Of a stretch of 64,000 nt of DNA, positions 25,152 through 34,678 are shown in pieces (position 1 is the first letter of the stretch; each line of letters begins with the position of its first letter). A program made the translations under genes and the position numbers. This DNA is from Fodinibius sp036381435 (GTDB taxonomy: Bacteria > Bacteroidota > Rhodothermia > Balneolales > Balneolaceae): assembly GCA_036381435.1 (NCBI GenBank), contig DASVCW010000033.1:37077-101076 (forward strand), in the 5' to 3' direction. A model generated the notes under the pieces. That model worked only from the letters and a program-made list of their open reading frames with translations, was not told the origin of the DNA and did not search any database.

Positions 25152-26585
25152 TTAAACAGTCTTTTCTTGTTTAACCATCGCGGGTTCCATACTTCCTTCA
25201 ATAAATTCCTTGGTTTCGTCATCGTAGTTATGCGGATCGGCTTCCGGCATAGCTCCTTTAACTTCCGCAATGGCAACCATTGGCAAGAACCGCAGGAAGA
25301 GCAGGAAGAATGTAAAGAACAGGCCGAAAGTGCCAATGTAAGTCAAAATATCCCAGAAAGTTGGAGAAAAATAGTCCCAAGTAGAGGGTAAGAAGCTGGT
25401 AGCGAGTGACGCAACGGTAATCATAAACCGTTCAAACCACATCCCAATATTCACAATAATCGAAATGATAAAAGTGAGTGCTACATTTCGTCGTATGGAC
25501 TTAAACCACAGGAATTGAGGCGTGATTACATTACAGAACATCAAAATCCAGAAACCCCAGGCGTAGGGACCGACCACATAAAGCCAGAAAATTCCTTGCT
25601 CATAAATATAGCCGCTGTACCAGGCGATAAAGCCTTCCAGGAAGTAGGCAAAGGCAACTAAATTACCCGTCAGCATCATTACGAGATTCATCTTTTCCAT
25701 GATATCGATATTCATGATGTCTTCGAGCCCGTAAATTTTACGGGCGATGAGCATCAGCGTTAACACCATGGCAAAACCGGAATAAATCGCACCGGCAACA
25801 AAATAAGGAGGGAAAATAGTACTGTGCCAGCCCGGAACCTGGGAAACGGCAAAGTCGAAGGATACAATAGTGTGAACCGAAAGTACCAAAGGGGTGGCAA
25901 GACCGGCAAGAATCATATAGGCTTTTTCATAGTGCCACCAGTTTCTGAAGCTTCCTGTCCAGCCCAAGGAGGCGATACCGTACGAAATTTTAGCCATTTT
26001 ACTTTTGGCTTTGTCACGCATGGTGGCAAAGTCGGGAATCAATCCCACATACCAAAACAGGAGTGAAACAGTGAAATAGGTACTTACCGCGAACACATCC
26101 CATAAAAGGGGACTACTGAAATTAGGCCACATACCCATTTGGTTGGGAATGGGAAAAACCCAGTAAATTACCCAGATACGACCTACGTGAATAGCCGGGA
26201 AAATTCCGGCACACATCACGGCAAAAATAGTCATCGCTTCGGCAAAACGGTTGATGGCGGTTCGCCAGCCTTGGCGAAAGAGAAAAAGAATAGCGGAAAT
26301 CAATGTACCTGCGTGACCAATACCAACCCACCAAACAAAGTTTACAATAGCCCATCCCCAGCTTACCGTGTTATCCAACCCCCATATTCCAATACCTGAC
26401 CAGATCAGATAGGTGATGGCCCCGAGGAGCGCAATCAACAGGATATTGGCAAGGCCAAATGCAAGATACCACAGTTTTGGAGTGGGTGAGAGAGGCGTTC
26501 GGGTAATTAACTCCGTAATACTCCCAAAAGTATGATCGCCTTTTACAAGTTTAGGCTCAGGTACATATTGATAATCTGTGCTCAT
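25152..26585 (-). CDS. actC: Alternative complex III subunit ActC (NrfD/PsrC-like)
   Basis: The main quinone-binding membrane subunit: 477 residues and about ten helices of the NrfD/PsrC family. Marks include NFVWWVGIGHAGTLISAILF with its conserved histidine, FPAIHVGRIWVIYWVFPIPN, HTIVSFDFAVSQVPGWHSTI and the acidic C-terminal tail. In known ACIII structures the histidine and aspartate residues of these helices line the menaquinol site and a proton route. It starts 18 bases after actB and is followed by actD in the usual order. Confidence 0.95.
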   Translation of the reverse strand: MSTDYQYVPEPKLVKGDHTFGSITELITRTPLSPTPKLWYLAFGLANILLIALLGAITYLIWSGIGIWGLDNTVSWGWAIVNFVWWVGIGHAGTLISAILFLFRQGWRTAINRFAEAMTIFAVMCAGIFPAIHVGRIWVIYWVFPIPNQMGMWPNFSSPLLWDVFAVSTYFTVSLLFWYVGLIPDFATMRDKAKSKMAKISYGIASLGWTGSFRNWWHYEKAYMILAGLATPLVLSVHTIVSFDFAVSQVPGWHSTIFPPYFVAGAIYSGFAMVLTLMLIARKIYGLEDIMNIDIMEKMNLVMMLTGNLVAFAYFLEGFIAWYSGYIYEQGIFWLYVVGPYAWGFWILMFCNVITPQFLWFKSIRRNVALTFIISIIVNIGMWFERFMITVASLATSFLPSTWDYFSPTFWDILTYIGTFGLFFTFFLLFLRFLPMVAIAEVKGAMPEADPHNYDDETKEFIEGSMEPAMVKQEKTV

Positions 26586-26603
26586 CTTAAAAAATGCTTG
26601 GAA

Positions 26604-29600
26604 TTAGGCCAATTTTGGATTTGGGTTTCGCAGTTCGGCAAGATACGAGGTTCTCGGCCTTGTATTCAGTTCTTCTAACATCAGGTAATTTCGGTTGTTT
26701 TGTTTTACCCGTGAAATTTCACTGTCAGGATCAGAGATGTCACCAAAATAAATGGCATCGGCAGGGCAGGCCTGTTGACATGCGGTATGAACGGAGCCGT
26801 CAACCGGCTTCATCGTTCTGCCGTCAGTTTCAATGTCTCTGTTTATCTTGGCACGATTTACCCGTTGTACACAATAGGTACATTTTTCCATAACCCCGCG
26901 GAAGCGGACAGTAACATTGGGATTCATTGCCATTTGAATGATCTCGGGATCATCGCCGTCTGTCAAGAATTCTTCAGAATAATTGAAGAAATTGAAGCGA
27001 CGCACCTTATATGGACAGTTATTTTCGCAATACCTGGTTCCTATACAACGATTATAGGTCATTTGGTTGATACCGTCCTCGCTATGAGTGGTCGCCGCGA
27101 CAGGACATACCTGCTCGCAGGGCGCCAGTTCACAATGCATACAGGGAACCGGCTGGTGAAGCGCGATAGGATCGGCAATATCTCCGTCATAATAGCGGTC
27201 AGTACGAATCCAATGCATTTCACGACCGCGGCTTACTTCACGCTTGCCAATAACCGGGATATTATTCTCGGCCTGACAGGCAAGGGTACAGGTACCACAT
27301 CCTACGCAGGTATTCAAATCAATAGCCATGCCCCATTGTGGTTCGTAATCGGGGTATTCATCTTCGTTCATGGCATCAAAAATAGACAGCGGACTGTCAG
27401 CACCCTGTTCCTCAGCATAAGCTTCGCCGGGCAGGTCTGCGCCGTAAGCCTCAAAATAACTGGAAAAGTCAGGGTTTTCGCGATATTCCTGCAAAGTGGC
27501 ATGACGCAATATCGAACGGCCTTCTACAGAATGATGATCTTGCGTACAGGCAATTTCATATAACGTTCCGGTATTTTCGACCGAAATATCTGTTGCGTAA
27601 AGCATATGTTCGGTTGTACGCAAGGGGTAAGTATTTACCCCTGCTCTGTCTGCTACGCGCCCCATTCCTTCATGGCCATAACCAACAGTAATAGTGATGC
27701 TGTCATCGGCATGACCTGGTTGAACCCAGGCAGGAATTTTAACAGTTGTACCGTCAACGGTAATAGAAACGACTTCTACCTCGGCTTTTCCTAAGCCGGC
27801 CGCTTCAACACCTAAGGCATCAGCTGTTTTTTTGCTCATCAGAGCAACGTTATCCCATGTGATTTTTGTCATGGGTTTGGGAAGCTCCTGAAGCCATGCA
27901 TTATTAGCGAATCGACCGTCGAAAATGGTATCATCAGGACGGATTACTAATTCTATACCTTCGGATGACTCTTTTTTAGCTGTAAATTCATTAGCCCGGG
28001 CATTAAAATTACCGGAAATACTTACAGAAACTTCAGGGAAGATTTCTTCGCCGGCTAAGCCGTCGTGTAGAGTTTGTTCCCATTGAGTAGTGAAATTATT
28101 CGGATAAAAAGAGCGCCATGTTTCCTGAACGAGATCATAGGCATTGCCCTGCTCCCCGGTCAGAATCATATTCAAAAATTCTATATCGCTGACTCCGTCA
28201 TACAGAGGCCTTACCTGAGGCTGAACGATGGAGCGTATTCCCGTGTAGGAAAAACCATCGCCCCAGGCTTCGAGAAAATGAGCACGATTAACGTGCCAGT
28301 TGGCCTCACTCGAAGTTTCATCATAATAATCGGAAAGATGGATAACCTGCTGGGCGTTAGAAAGTGCTCCTTCAAGATTAATGTCAGCCGGGGCGGTAAA
28401 TACCGGGTTTGTTCCCACAAATACCACGGCATCAATATTGCCGTTGTTGAGTTCATCAACCAGCTCGCTAAATCTGATCTGATTATTTCGATCACTAAGA
28501 TGAGGCGCTTCATTATAAGTTACCGTGTTTCCGGCATTGCCAAGCGCTTTGTTGATTGCCGAAACCACGGCATGTAAATCAGGATTGTGCATGCGTCCTA
28601 CCGTGACAATAGAATCGCCACGATTATCAAGTAATTCTTCCGTGAGGACGGGAATCCATTCATGGTCGGAAAATTGGTTGCTGTAGCCGCTGAAGGCTGA
28701 AAGTCCGCTAACTGAATTGGAAAGCTCGGCAGCCAGCGCATACAGGAACTGCTCAATATCGCTCGTTTTCATACGAAGGCGATTGTCTGCGTTGGAGCCG
28801 GTAAGTGTATAAGTGCTTTCGATGGAATAGAAGCGCGACATTGCTTCTTCCGTGGCCATCACTCTTCTGCCGTCGGCAAACTGTCTTGTATTTTCTACAC
28901 TGTTTTTAGTGGAGGCGGGATTTAGAAAATCATCGTCAAAAGATACAATAACTTTTGCTTTATCAAACCAGTTGATGGTTCTCAGTCGTTGTCCAAAGGC
29001 AATATTGGTGCCTTCGAGAGCATTATTTTCTCCAAAAGGCTCGTAGGTGATCCATTGAGCATTGGGAAACTTTTCTTCAATTTGGTCTTCCAGGCGGTTA
29101 TAAGTAGGGGAAGAATTGGCTTCTGCGACAAAAGCGATTCTGCGACCGGTATCTGAAAAATAATCGGCACAAAATTTTCTGAAGTCCTCAACAGTAGAAC
29201 GCTGGCCGTCTCTTCGTACAAATTTGGAACGGTCAGGGTCGTATAAGTTAAGGATTGAAGCCTGTCCAAAAATATTCGTTTTACCTCCGCTGCCGGGGTG
29301 AAGTCTGTTCCCTTCAATTTTAACAGGGCGGCCCACGTGGTTTTCAACCGTAATACCTTCAAGCGCATCCATAAAAGGAAAAGCCGTAGCATATTCCAGT
29401 GGATTGCCGGGCAGTACTTCTTCCGGCATTTTAGTATAAGGCAGGATTTTTTGAACGGGACGCCGGCAGGCAGCAAAGCCCGCGAGCGCAATGGAAGCGC
29501 CCATCACTTTTAAGAAACTGCGGCGGGAGACATCATCCGTTAATTCACTTCCATTTTCCGGAAATTCGCGATGAAGAAATTTTTCATACTCTTCATTTTT

Positions 29601-29654
29601 GGCAAGTTGGCCTAAACTTTTCCAGTAATTTGGTTTTAAAGTTTCTTCGCTCAT
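26604..29654 (-). CDS. actB: Alternative complex III subunit ActB (molybdopterin-like plus 4x Fe-S)
   Basis: A 1016-residue periplasmic Fe-S protein. A twin-arginine signal is visible: SRRSFLKVMGASIALAGF at residues 43-60, followed by AAC, a lipobox-like site. The first two-thirds (about 60-740) are a molybdopterin-oxidoreductase-like domain that in ActB holds no molybdenum. The C-terminal third (about 780-960) is a ferredoxin-like domain with CVGCGTCTLACQ, CMHCELAPCEQVCP, CENNCPYKVRRFNFF and a later CTYCVQR...CQQACP, enough for three 4Fe-4S and one 3Fe-4S cluster. It relays electrons between the quinol site and the hemes. It follows actA by 47 bases. Confidence 0.95.
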   Translation of the reverse strand: MSEETLKPNYWKSLGQLAKNEEYEKFLHREFPENGSELTDDVSRRSFLKVMGASIALAGFAACRRPVQKILPYTKMPEEVLPGNPLEYATAFPFMDALEGITVENHVGRPVKIEGNRLHPGSGGKTNIFGQASILNLYDPDRSKFVRRDGQRSTVEDFRKFCADYFSDTGRRIAFVAEANSSPTYNRLEDQIEEKFPNAQWITYEPFGENNALEGTNIAFGQRLRTINWFDKAKVIVSFDDDFLNPASTKNSVENTRQFADGRRVMATEEAMSRFYSIESTYTLTGSNADNRLRMKTSDIEQFLYALAAELSNSVSGLSAFSGYSNQFSDHEWIPVLTEELLDNRGDSIVTVGRMHNPDLHAVVSAINKALGNAGNTVTYNEAPHLSDRNNQIRFSELVDELNNGNIDAVVFVGTNPVFTAPADINLEGALSNAQQVIHLSDYYDETSSEANWHVNRAHFLEAWGDGFSYTGIRSIVQPQVRPLYDGVSDIEFLNMILTGEQGNAYDLVQETWRSFYPNNFTTQWEQTLHDGLAGEEIFPEVSVSISGNFNARANEFTAKKESSEGIELVIRPDDTIFDGRFANNAWLQELPKPMTKITWDNVALMSKKTADALGVEAAGLGKAEVEVVSITVDGTTVKIPAWVQPGHADDSITITVGYGHEGMGRVADRAGVNTYPLRTTEHMLYATDISVENTGTLYEIACTQDHHSVEGRSILRHATLQEYRENPDFSSYFEAYGADLPGEAYAEEQGADSPLSIFDAMNEDEYPDYEPQWGMAIDLNTCVGCGTCTLACQAENNIPVIGKREVSRGREMHWIRTDRYYDGDIADPIALHQPVPCMHCELAPCEQVCPVAATTHSEDGINQMTYNRCIGTRYCENNCPYKVRRFNFFNYSEEFLTDGDDPEIIQMAMNPNVTVRFRGVMEKCTYCVQRVNRAKINRDIETDGRTMKPVDGSVHTACQQACPADAIYFGDISDPDSEISRVKQNNRNYLMLEELNTRPRTSYLAELRNPNPKLA

Positions 29655-29701
29655 TCTGTTACGATTGAGTTAATTCAGATTCGTTGGATTTGAAATACTT
29701 A

Positions 29702-30346
29702 TTAATAGTGACAGGTCTGGCAGTATGTCGGGGGATTTATATTGTTTTTAGCAACAAGTTTTCGCCCCAGTTCTAATTGATTTGCTGCTTTATAGCCCAT
29801 GGTTGTAACTTCATCGACAGGGCGTACATATTTTTCAGGATTTCGGTGGCAGTCAAGACACCAGCTCATACTTAAAGGTTCTGCCTGATAAACCACTTCC
29901 ATTTTATCTATACGTCCGTGACAGCTTTCACAGCCCACACCAACATTAACGTGAGCGGCATGATCGAAATAAGCATAATCGGGCAGGTTATGCACGCGAA
30001 TCCATTCAATTGGTTCACCCGTTTCCCAGCTTTCGCGAACTTTAGCCAGTTTTGGGCTATCTGTTGCAATCTGTGCATGGCAATTCATGCAGGTTTGGGT
30101 GGGGGGTACTGTTGCAAACTGTGACTCAAAAACAGTGGTATGACAATACTGGCAATCAATATCGAGCTTGCCGGCATGTAACTGATGGCTGTAAGGGACG
30201 GGTTGTTCCGGGGCATATCCAACAGCTTTATATTCGGGAGAAAAATAATACCAGATTCCTGCTACTAAAGCCGTCATGAAAATAATAAGCCCGAGCAAAA
30301 GTCGTTGTGGAACCTCATCTGCCCATTTTGGGAAAATCTGAGCCAT
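29702..30346 (-). CDS. actA: Alternative complex III subunit ActA (pentaheme cytochrome c)
   Basis: A membrane-anchored multiheme cytochrome c of 214 residues. One N-terminal helix (LLLGLIIFMTALVAGIWYYF, 17-36) is followed by a periplasmic domain with five CxxCH sites at 65-69, 86-90, 139-143, 163-167 and 209-213, the last two residues before the C-terminus. Additional histidines (HQLH, DHAAH) can serve as distal ligands. It is the first gene of the long act-cox operon. The ATG has no Shine-Dalgarno sequence. The operon promoter must be in the gap of about 320 bases upstream. Confidence 0.95.
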   Translation of the reverse strand: MAQIFPKWADEVPQRLLLGLIIFMTALVAGIWYYFSPEYKAVGYAPEQPVPYSHQLHAGKLDIDCQYCHTTVFESQFATVPPTQTCMNCHAQIATDSPKLAKVRESWETGEPIEWIRVHNLPDYAYFDHAAHVNVGVGCESCHGRIDKMEVVYQAEPLSMSWCLDCHRNPEKYVRPVDEVTTMGYKAANQLELGRKLVAKNNINPPTYCQTCHY

Positions 30347-30669
30347 AAGTTTTGTAGAATTTAATCGTTCTATTAATAATTAACGAGTCTCAAAGTTTCG
30401 GCATGAAGGTATGGAAAATCAGACTCTTTTAGTACCCATAAAAATAGCTTCTTTCATATTTATACCGATTCTAAATAGAGTGGTTTTCATCAGAAGCAAA
30501 AGCCAAAATAAGTCGGTTAAGATATAAGGTTTTTTATAGAAATGCTGACCAAAAAGGGCTGAAAACTTGGCAGGTTTAAGGATAAAATTTAAACTGCTAT
30601 AGGATTTGATTCTTCTTACCTTAAGCGAAAATTGAAAAGACTTAAACGTAATAATTTAATTGTTTCTTG
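30347..30669. other. Gene-free divergent region before actA and the DUF420 gene
   Basis: About 320 AT-rich bases between two divergent genes. It should contain the promoter of the 13-kb act-cox operon and that of the DUF420 gene. I find no strong palindrome, RNA gene or frame. AT-rich runs are present, but I cannot assign -33/-7 boxes with confidence. Confidence 0.5.
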
Positions 30670-31233
30670 ATGGATGCTCAGGAACCGGTAACTATTGATC
30701 TCTTTAAAGATATTAGTCTTGGCAAAGCTATCGCCGTCATTTTGCTGATAAGCGGACTTGCTTTCGTGTTTCTAATCTGGCTGATTTATTATAAAGGAGG
30801 CAGTGATTACACTTCTGATTTAATTACCAGTCTGCCCGCACTTAATGCCTTATTAAACAGCACAAGCGCCGTACTCTTACTGTTCGGGTATAAAGCTATT
30901 CGCGAGCGAAAGTTCGGGCGCCACATGCGGTTTAATCTAACCGCTTTTGTTACGTCATCCTTCTTTCTTATCAGTTACGTGATTTATCACAATTTTCATG
31001 GCAGTACTCCTTTTACGGGTGAAGGTATTATTCGTCCCATCTACTTTTTTATCCTGATCTCGCACATCATCCTTTCTGCCCTGGTGATGCCAATGATTTT
31101 AACCAGCTTTTATCTGGCTTTTTCGGGAAAGCTAAAGCTTCATCGCAAAGTTTCTAAAGTGACGTTGCCGGTCTGGCTGTATGTTTCGGTAACGGGAGTG
31201 ATGATTTTCTTTATGCTTCGAATCTTTGGATAA
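30670..31233 (+). CDS. DUF420 membrane protein
   Basis: A 187-residue protein with five membrane helices matching DUF420 (YozB-like): LPALNALLNSTSAVLLLFGY, then RFNLTAFVTSSFFLISYVIY-type helix, PIYFFILISHIILSALVMPM and a C-terminal helix. Conserved histidines occur in ISYVIYHNFHG, SHIILS and LKLHRKVSK. The family is often found with caa3 oxidase and cytochrome assembly genes; its function is unproven. Here it is divergent from actA, which fits an accessory role in oxidase assembly. ATG 30670 directly follows a TTG that could be mistaken for the start. Confidence 0.88.
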   Translation: MDAQEPVTIDLFKDISLGKAIAVILLISGLAFVFLIWLIYYKGGSDYTSDLITSLPALNALLNSTSAVLLLFGYKAIRERKFGRHMRFNLTAFVTSSFFLISYVIYHNFHGSTPFTGEGIIRPIYFFILISHIILSALVMPMILTSFYLAFSGKLKLHRKVSKVTLPVWLYVSVTGVMIFFMLRIFG

Positions 31234-31244
31234 GAAAATGAGAA

Positions 31245-31285
31245 AGACAGACGTGCCATGGTTGAAAACACGCATGTCTTATTGT
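31245..31285. terminator. Bidirectional terminator-like hairpin
   Basis: AGACAGACGTG (31245-31255) and CACGCATGTCT (31269-31279) pair with a two-base internal mismatch. TATTGTTTT follows on the plus strand. It lies between convergent genes, so it can serve both. Confidence 0.6.
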
Positions 31286-31286
31286 T

Positions 31287-32348
31287 TTAAGAAGACCTGA
31301 AAACGTGGTAATTGCTCAGGCTCCATCTTATCTGATTGATAGTAATTTTTACCACGGTGGCAATAGGGATGGCAATGAGCATACCCAGAATTCCCGCAGT
31401 TTCTGCTCCAATAAGGATAATGAATATAACAGCAACCGGATGAATATTGGCTGACCGGGAAAAAATCAGCGGCTGGAGTACAAAATTATCCAGCGCCTGT
31501 ACCAGCAGAATGGTTATGACACAGGGCAGGACCAGTGAAAAATTGCCTGTTTCAATAATCGAAACGATGGCAGACAAAATATAACCGATAAGAGGTCCCA
31601 AATAGGGAATGGTGTTGGCGAGTCCCACAGCGATACCCACCGAAAGAGCGTTATTCAGGCCAACGATAGAAAGCCCGATCCATGAAGTGAGGGCAACGAT
31701 CAGACTTTGCAGTAATACACTTCGAAAATAGATGCCAAGACGGTTTTCAATTTTATCAATAAGGCTGAGAGTGGTTTCGAAATATTTATTAGGTACCAGT
31801 TGCAAAATATCGCGGCGAATTTTACTGCCGTCTTTAAGAAAGAAGAAGGTTGCAAAAGGAATGACCAGGGCAGCCCAAAATATATTGGTGAAGATACCGA
31901 TAATATTGCTTAGGGCTGAAGACAATTCACCGACACCAAATAACTTACTCACAATTTGAGTAAGGCTGTCACTCAAAAAGCCGGGAGATAAAAAGGTAAA
32001 ATTTTCGATCAGGCGTTGTTCAATCTGACCGGCAATATTTTGAATATTTTCAACATTGAGCTGTTTTGCAAGCTCTACCATTTGGGCCGCGACAATAGGT
32101 ATGACATTGGTGGAAATCCAAACGAGAATAAGAATGAGCGCACTCAGGGTAGTGACGATAGCGAATGTTCGATTCAGTCCTGTAGCCTGCATGCGGTTAA
32201 CCAGCGGATCGAGAATATAACTTAAAACCATCGCGATAACGGCATAGCCCACAAGTGTGCCGTAGTAATACAGCAAAAGGGCAAGAATTGTGATCCCCGC
32301 CAGTACTAAAACTGATTTTACAAGGCGCTCGAGAGTGAGATTTTTCAT
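31287..32348 (-). CDS. AI-2E family transporter (PerM-like permease)
   Basis: A 353-residue membrane protein of the AI-2E/YdiK/PerM family with eight helices. Typical parts are YYYGTLVGYAVIAMVLSYIL with DPLVNRMQ after it, PFATFFFLKDGSKIRRDILQ, GLANTIPYLGPLIGYILSAI and the C-terminal GILGMLIAIPIATVVKI. Members export various solutes or ions, and the name from autoinducer-2 does not predict substrate. Its ATG overlaps the recX stop by four bases (ATGA), so it is read from the recA-recX transcript. The link to recombination genes is probably only positional. Confidence 0.9.
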   Translation of the reverse strand: MKNLTLERLVKSVLVLAGITILALLLYYYGTLVGYAVIAMVLSYILDPLVNRMQATGLNRTFAIVTTLSALILILVWISTNVIPIVAAQMVELAKQLNVENIQNIAGQIEQRLIENFTFLSPGFLSDSLTQIVSKLFGVGELSSALSNIIGIFTNIFWAALVIPFATFFFLKDGSKIRRDILQLVPNKYFETTLSLIDKIENRLGIYFRSVLLQSLIVALTSWIGLSIVGLNNALSVGIAVGLANTIPYLGPLIGYILSAIVSIIETGNFSLVLPCVITILLVQALDNFVLQPLIFSRSANIHPVAVIFIILIGAETAGILGMLIAIPIATVVKITINQIRWSLSNYHVFRSS

Positions 32349-33016
32349 TGGTCGATTTCCTGCATTAGCTCATCCAAATATTTATAAATGTCGGATGGAG
32401 GATAGCCCCGCCGGGCTAAATAATCGAAGACTTTCTTTTTCCGTTTGAATGGATCATCTTCTTTTAAAAATCGCTTTTTGCGCGTTAAAACCAAAGTTAA
32501 AAAAGTTTTATTCAGATTTTCATCCTTAAATACTTTTTCAGTGCTTTGATGAGCAACATCCTTGGAAATTCCCTTTTTATAAAGATACGATTGAATTTTT
32601 ACCGGTCCCCACTTTTTCAATCTGTACTTTTCGGAGGCATATTTTTCTGCAAAACCGGTGTCATTGATGAAGCCTTTTTTCTGCAGTTCATCAAGAACAT
32701 TTTTAATCACTTCTGCCGGATAATCTTTTCTTCGTGCTTTATCCAGCAACTCTTTCCGGGCATGATCGCGGCGGCTGAGAAGATTCAGGAAATATGATTT
32801 AATAGCAAACCGTCCTTCTTCTTGCTGGAGCTTTCTGAAAAGCAACGGCGTCACTTCAACACCTTTTGTCAGCTTGAATTTCAGCAGCGTTTGCTCCGCG
32901 ACCCCGAGCAGAAATTCATCATCCACAAAAAGGGAATACCGCTCTTTGTTCTTTTTTTGAATGCTGATGGATGAAATTACTGCCGGCAGATTTGGTTCTG
33001 CTTCATCAGCCATCAC
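32345..33016 (-). CDS. recX: Regulatory protein RecX
   Basis: A 223-residue helical protein that inhibits or modulates RecA filaments. Three RecX repeats are visible: LNLLSRRDHARKELLDKARR (about 85-105), then GFAEKYASEKYRLKKWGPVK, and the last with KKKVFDYLARRGYPPSDIYK. The start is GTG 33016, which overlaps the recA stop by one base, or the adjacent ATG 33013. The close overlap with recA is the standard arrangement and ensures co-expression. An N-terminal 55-residue lead-in with strands (VFVDDEFLLGVAEQTLLKF-like) is common in longer RecX proteins. Confidence 0.92.
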   Translation of the reverse strand: MMADEAEPNLPAVISSISIQKKNKERYSLFVDDEFLLGVAEQTLLKFKLTKGVEVTPLLFRKLQQEEGRFAIKSYFLNLLSRRDHARKELLDKARRKDYPAEVIKNVLDELQKKGFINDTGFAEKYASEKYRLKKWGPVKIQSYLYKKGISKDVAHQSTEKVFKDENLNKTFLTLVLTRKKRFLKEDDPFKRKKKVFDYLARRGYPPSDIYKYLDELMQEIDQ

Positions 33017-34074
33017 TAATCATTACTTTCAGCTTCTTCTTTTTTCTGCTCGCCGTTGGTTTTGACTTTATCCTGATGCTCCTCGGGATTCATTTCAGCC
33101 CGTACTCTGGCCGCAATTTTTTCGGTAAGCTCGGGATCGGCTTCAAGAAATTCGATCGCATTATCGCTGCCCTGGCCGATAGGTTCACCTTCGTAACGAT
33201 ACCAGCTTCCACGCTTTTCGATGATGTCGAATTCAACCGCCATATCCAGAATTTCAGCCATTCGGGAGATGCCCTTTCCATAAATAATATTGAACTCAAC
33301 CACTTTGAAAGGTGGGGCCACTTTGTTTTTCACCACTTTTACTTTGGTTCGGTTACCCACTACATCGCTGCCTTGTTTGAGAGAACCGATTCGTCGAATA
33401 TCCATGCGAACGGATGAATAAAATTTGAGGGCTCGCCCTCCGGAGGTAGTCTCTGGATTACCAAACATCACCCCGATTTTTTCACGAATCTGGTTAATGA
33501 AAATAACCGAAGTGCGTGTTTTATTGATAATACCGGTGATTTTACGCATCGCTTGCGACATCAGCCTCGCTTGCAGGCCCATGTGGGAATCACCCATTTC
33601 ACCTTCGAGCTCGGCGCGCGGTACCAGGGCGGCTACAGAGTCAACGACGATCACGTCCAGGGCGGCTGAACGGATTAAGGTTTCGGTTATCTCGAGTGCC
33701 TGCTCGCCGCTGTCGGGTTGTGAAACGAGCAGTTCATCGGTATTGATACCCAGATTTTTAGCGTATCGGGGATCAAAGGCGTGTTCTGCATCGATGAAGG
33801 CTGCGTAACCACCGGCTTTTTGCGCTTCGGCGATGACATGAAGAGATAAAGTTGTCTTTCCGCTTGCCTCGGGACCATAAATTTCTGTAACGCGTCCGCG
33901 CGGAACGCCGCCAATTCCTAAAGCAGAATCAACCATCAGAGAACCTGTTGAAATGCAGGGAACATTTCGGGTCGCTTCATCACCCAGTCGCATGATGGTG
34001 CCTTTGCCGTGCTGCTTTTCTATCTGGCCGATGGCCATTTCAAGTGCTTTGCCGCGATCGTTATTCTCAGACAT
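33016..34074 (-). CDS. recA: Recombinase RecA
   Basis: ATP-dependent strand-exchange protein that also triggers SOS self-cleavage of LexA. The 352-residue length is standard. The Walker A motif GPEASGKTT lies at 67-75, Walker B-like VIVVDSVAALVPRAEL at about 140-155, and the L2/DNA-binding region FINQIREKIGVMFGNPETTS at about 195-215. The C-terminus is acidic and Lys/Glu-rich as usual. It is the first gene of recA-recX-AI-2E permease. A TGACA-N6-TGTCA palindrome stands 52-67 bases upstream and may be the SOS operator. Confidence 0.98.
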   Translation of the reverse strand: MSENNDRGKALEMAIGQIEKQHGKGTIMRLGDEATRNVPCISTGSLMVDSALGIGGVPRGRVTEIYGPEASGKTTLSLHVIAEAQKAGGYAAFIDAEHAFDPRYAKNLGINTDELLVSQPDSGEQALEITETLIRSAALDVIVVDSVAALVPRAELEGEMGDSHMGLQARLMSQAMRKITGIINKTRTSVIFINQIREKIGVMFGNPETTSGGRALKFYSSVRMDIRRIGSLKQGSDVVGNRTKVKVVKNKVAPPFKVVEFNIIYGKGISRMAEILDMAVEFDIIEKRGSWYRYEGEPIGQGSDNAIEFLEADPELTEKIAARVRAEMNPEEHQDKVKTNGEQKKEEAESND

Positions 34075-34125
34075 AATAAATTGTTTTTACTTTTTTAATT
34101 TTCACCCGACAATATATCAATAAAA

Positions 34126-34141
34126 TGACAACATAGTGTCA
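34126..34141 (-). promoter_or_regulatory. Candidate SOS/LexA operator upstream of recA
   Basis: TGACAACATAGTGTCA, an interrupted palindrome with half-sites TGACA and TGTCA six bases apart, located 52 bases before the recA ATG. AT-rich sequence between it and the start (TTTTATTGATATATTG on the coding strand) could be the promoter core. LexA boxes differ between phyla, so this is a candidate only. Confidence 0.4.
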
Positions 34142-34189
34142 GTGTGTTTTAAGGTTGATTAAATATTAGCATACTAATGCACGGGCTAT

Positions 34190-34245
34190 TACACAAAGTT
34201 TCACCAAGGAGCGCGAAGATTCACAAAGACTTTTCTAGCATAACT
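34190..34245. repeat. CACAAAG-type dispersed repeat, left of the GxxExxY gene
   Basis: The sequence ACACAAAGTTTCACCAAGGA, GCGCGAAG and ATTCACAAAGACTTTTC form a half-copy of the palindromic repeat that lies right of the gene at 34679-34765, in the same orientation. Confidence 0.6.
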
Positions 34246-34290
34246 TCGAGCATATTTGTGGTTCTTTGTTGAAATAGTTTTTCCAAATCC

Positions 34291-34662
34291 CTACAAAATT
34301 AAGCGCTTGATTCCATTTTTAAGAAGGTTGACATTGAAGTTAACTAATAAACCTAATTTATAGTTACCCAACCGTAAATAAGTTAGTAATTGAGCAACAT
34401 GTACATCTGTAAAGGTCTCTACTGTTTTAATTTCTACTACCAGTTTATTTTCTATAACTAAATCCATTCTGTAACCATGATCAAGTTTTACAGATTTATA
34501 AACAATAGGCATCGGTTTTTCAGTTTCTACCGAAATATTTTTATCTGTCAATTCTTGAGAAAGACATCGTTGGTAAGCTGATTCAAGCAAGCCGGGGCCT
34601 AGCTGGCGATGAACTTCAATCGCCGCACCGATCGTTATATTTGATAATTTTTCAACATCCAT
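34291..34662 (-). CDS. GxxExxY family protein
   Basis: A 123-residue protein. The naming motif is GPGLLESAY (about 22-30), followed by strands RMDLVIENKLVVEIKTVE that form a PD-(D/E)XK-like core with the D...E-x-K residues, and LLTYLRLGNYKLGLLVNFN. The family is widespread in Bacteroidota and cyanobacteria, often in many copies per genome, with no established function; a nuclease-like fold is inferred. ATG 34662 is chosen over 34713 because GGGAG precedes it and because the extra 17 codons lie inside a repeat. The gene is flanked on both sides by copies of the CACAAAG repeat, which suggests it moved as a unit. Confidence 0.85.
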   Translation of the reverse strand: MDVEKLSNITIGAAIEVHRQLGPGLLESAYQRCLSQELTDKNISVETEKPMPIVYKSVKLDHGYRMDLVIENKLVVEIKTVETFTDVHVAQLLTYLRLGNYKLGLLVNFNVNLLKNGIKRLIL

Positions 34663-34678
34663 TATTGCTCCCTTCGGG

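Noticed and set aside
26775..27563. 262-codon plus-strand open frame antisense to actB
   Set aside because: It is a shadow of the actB coding sequence, with no independent start signal or domain.
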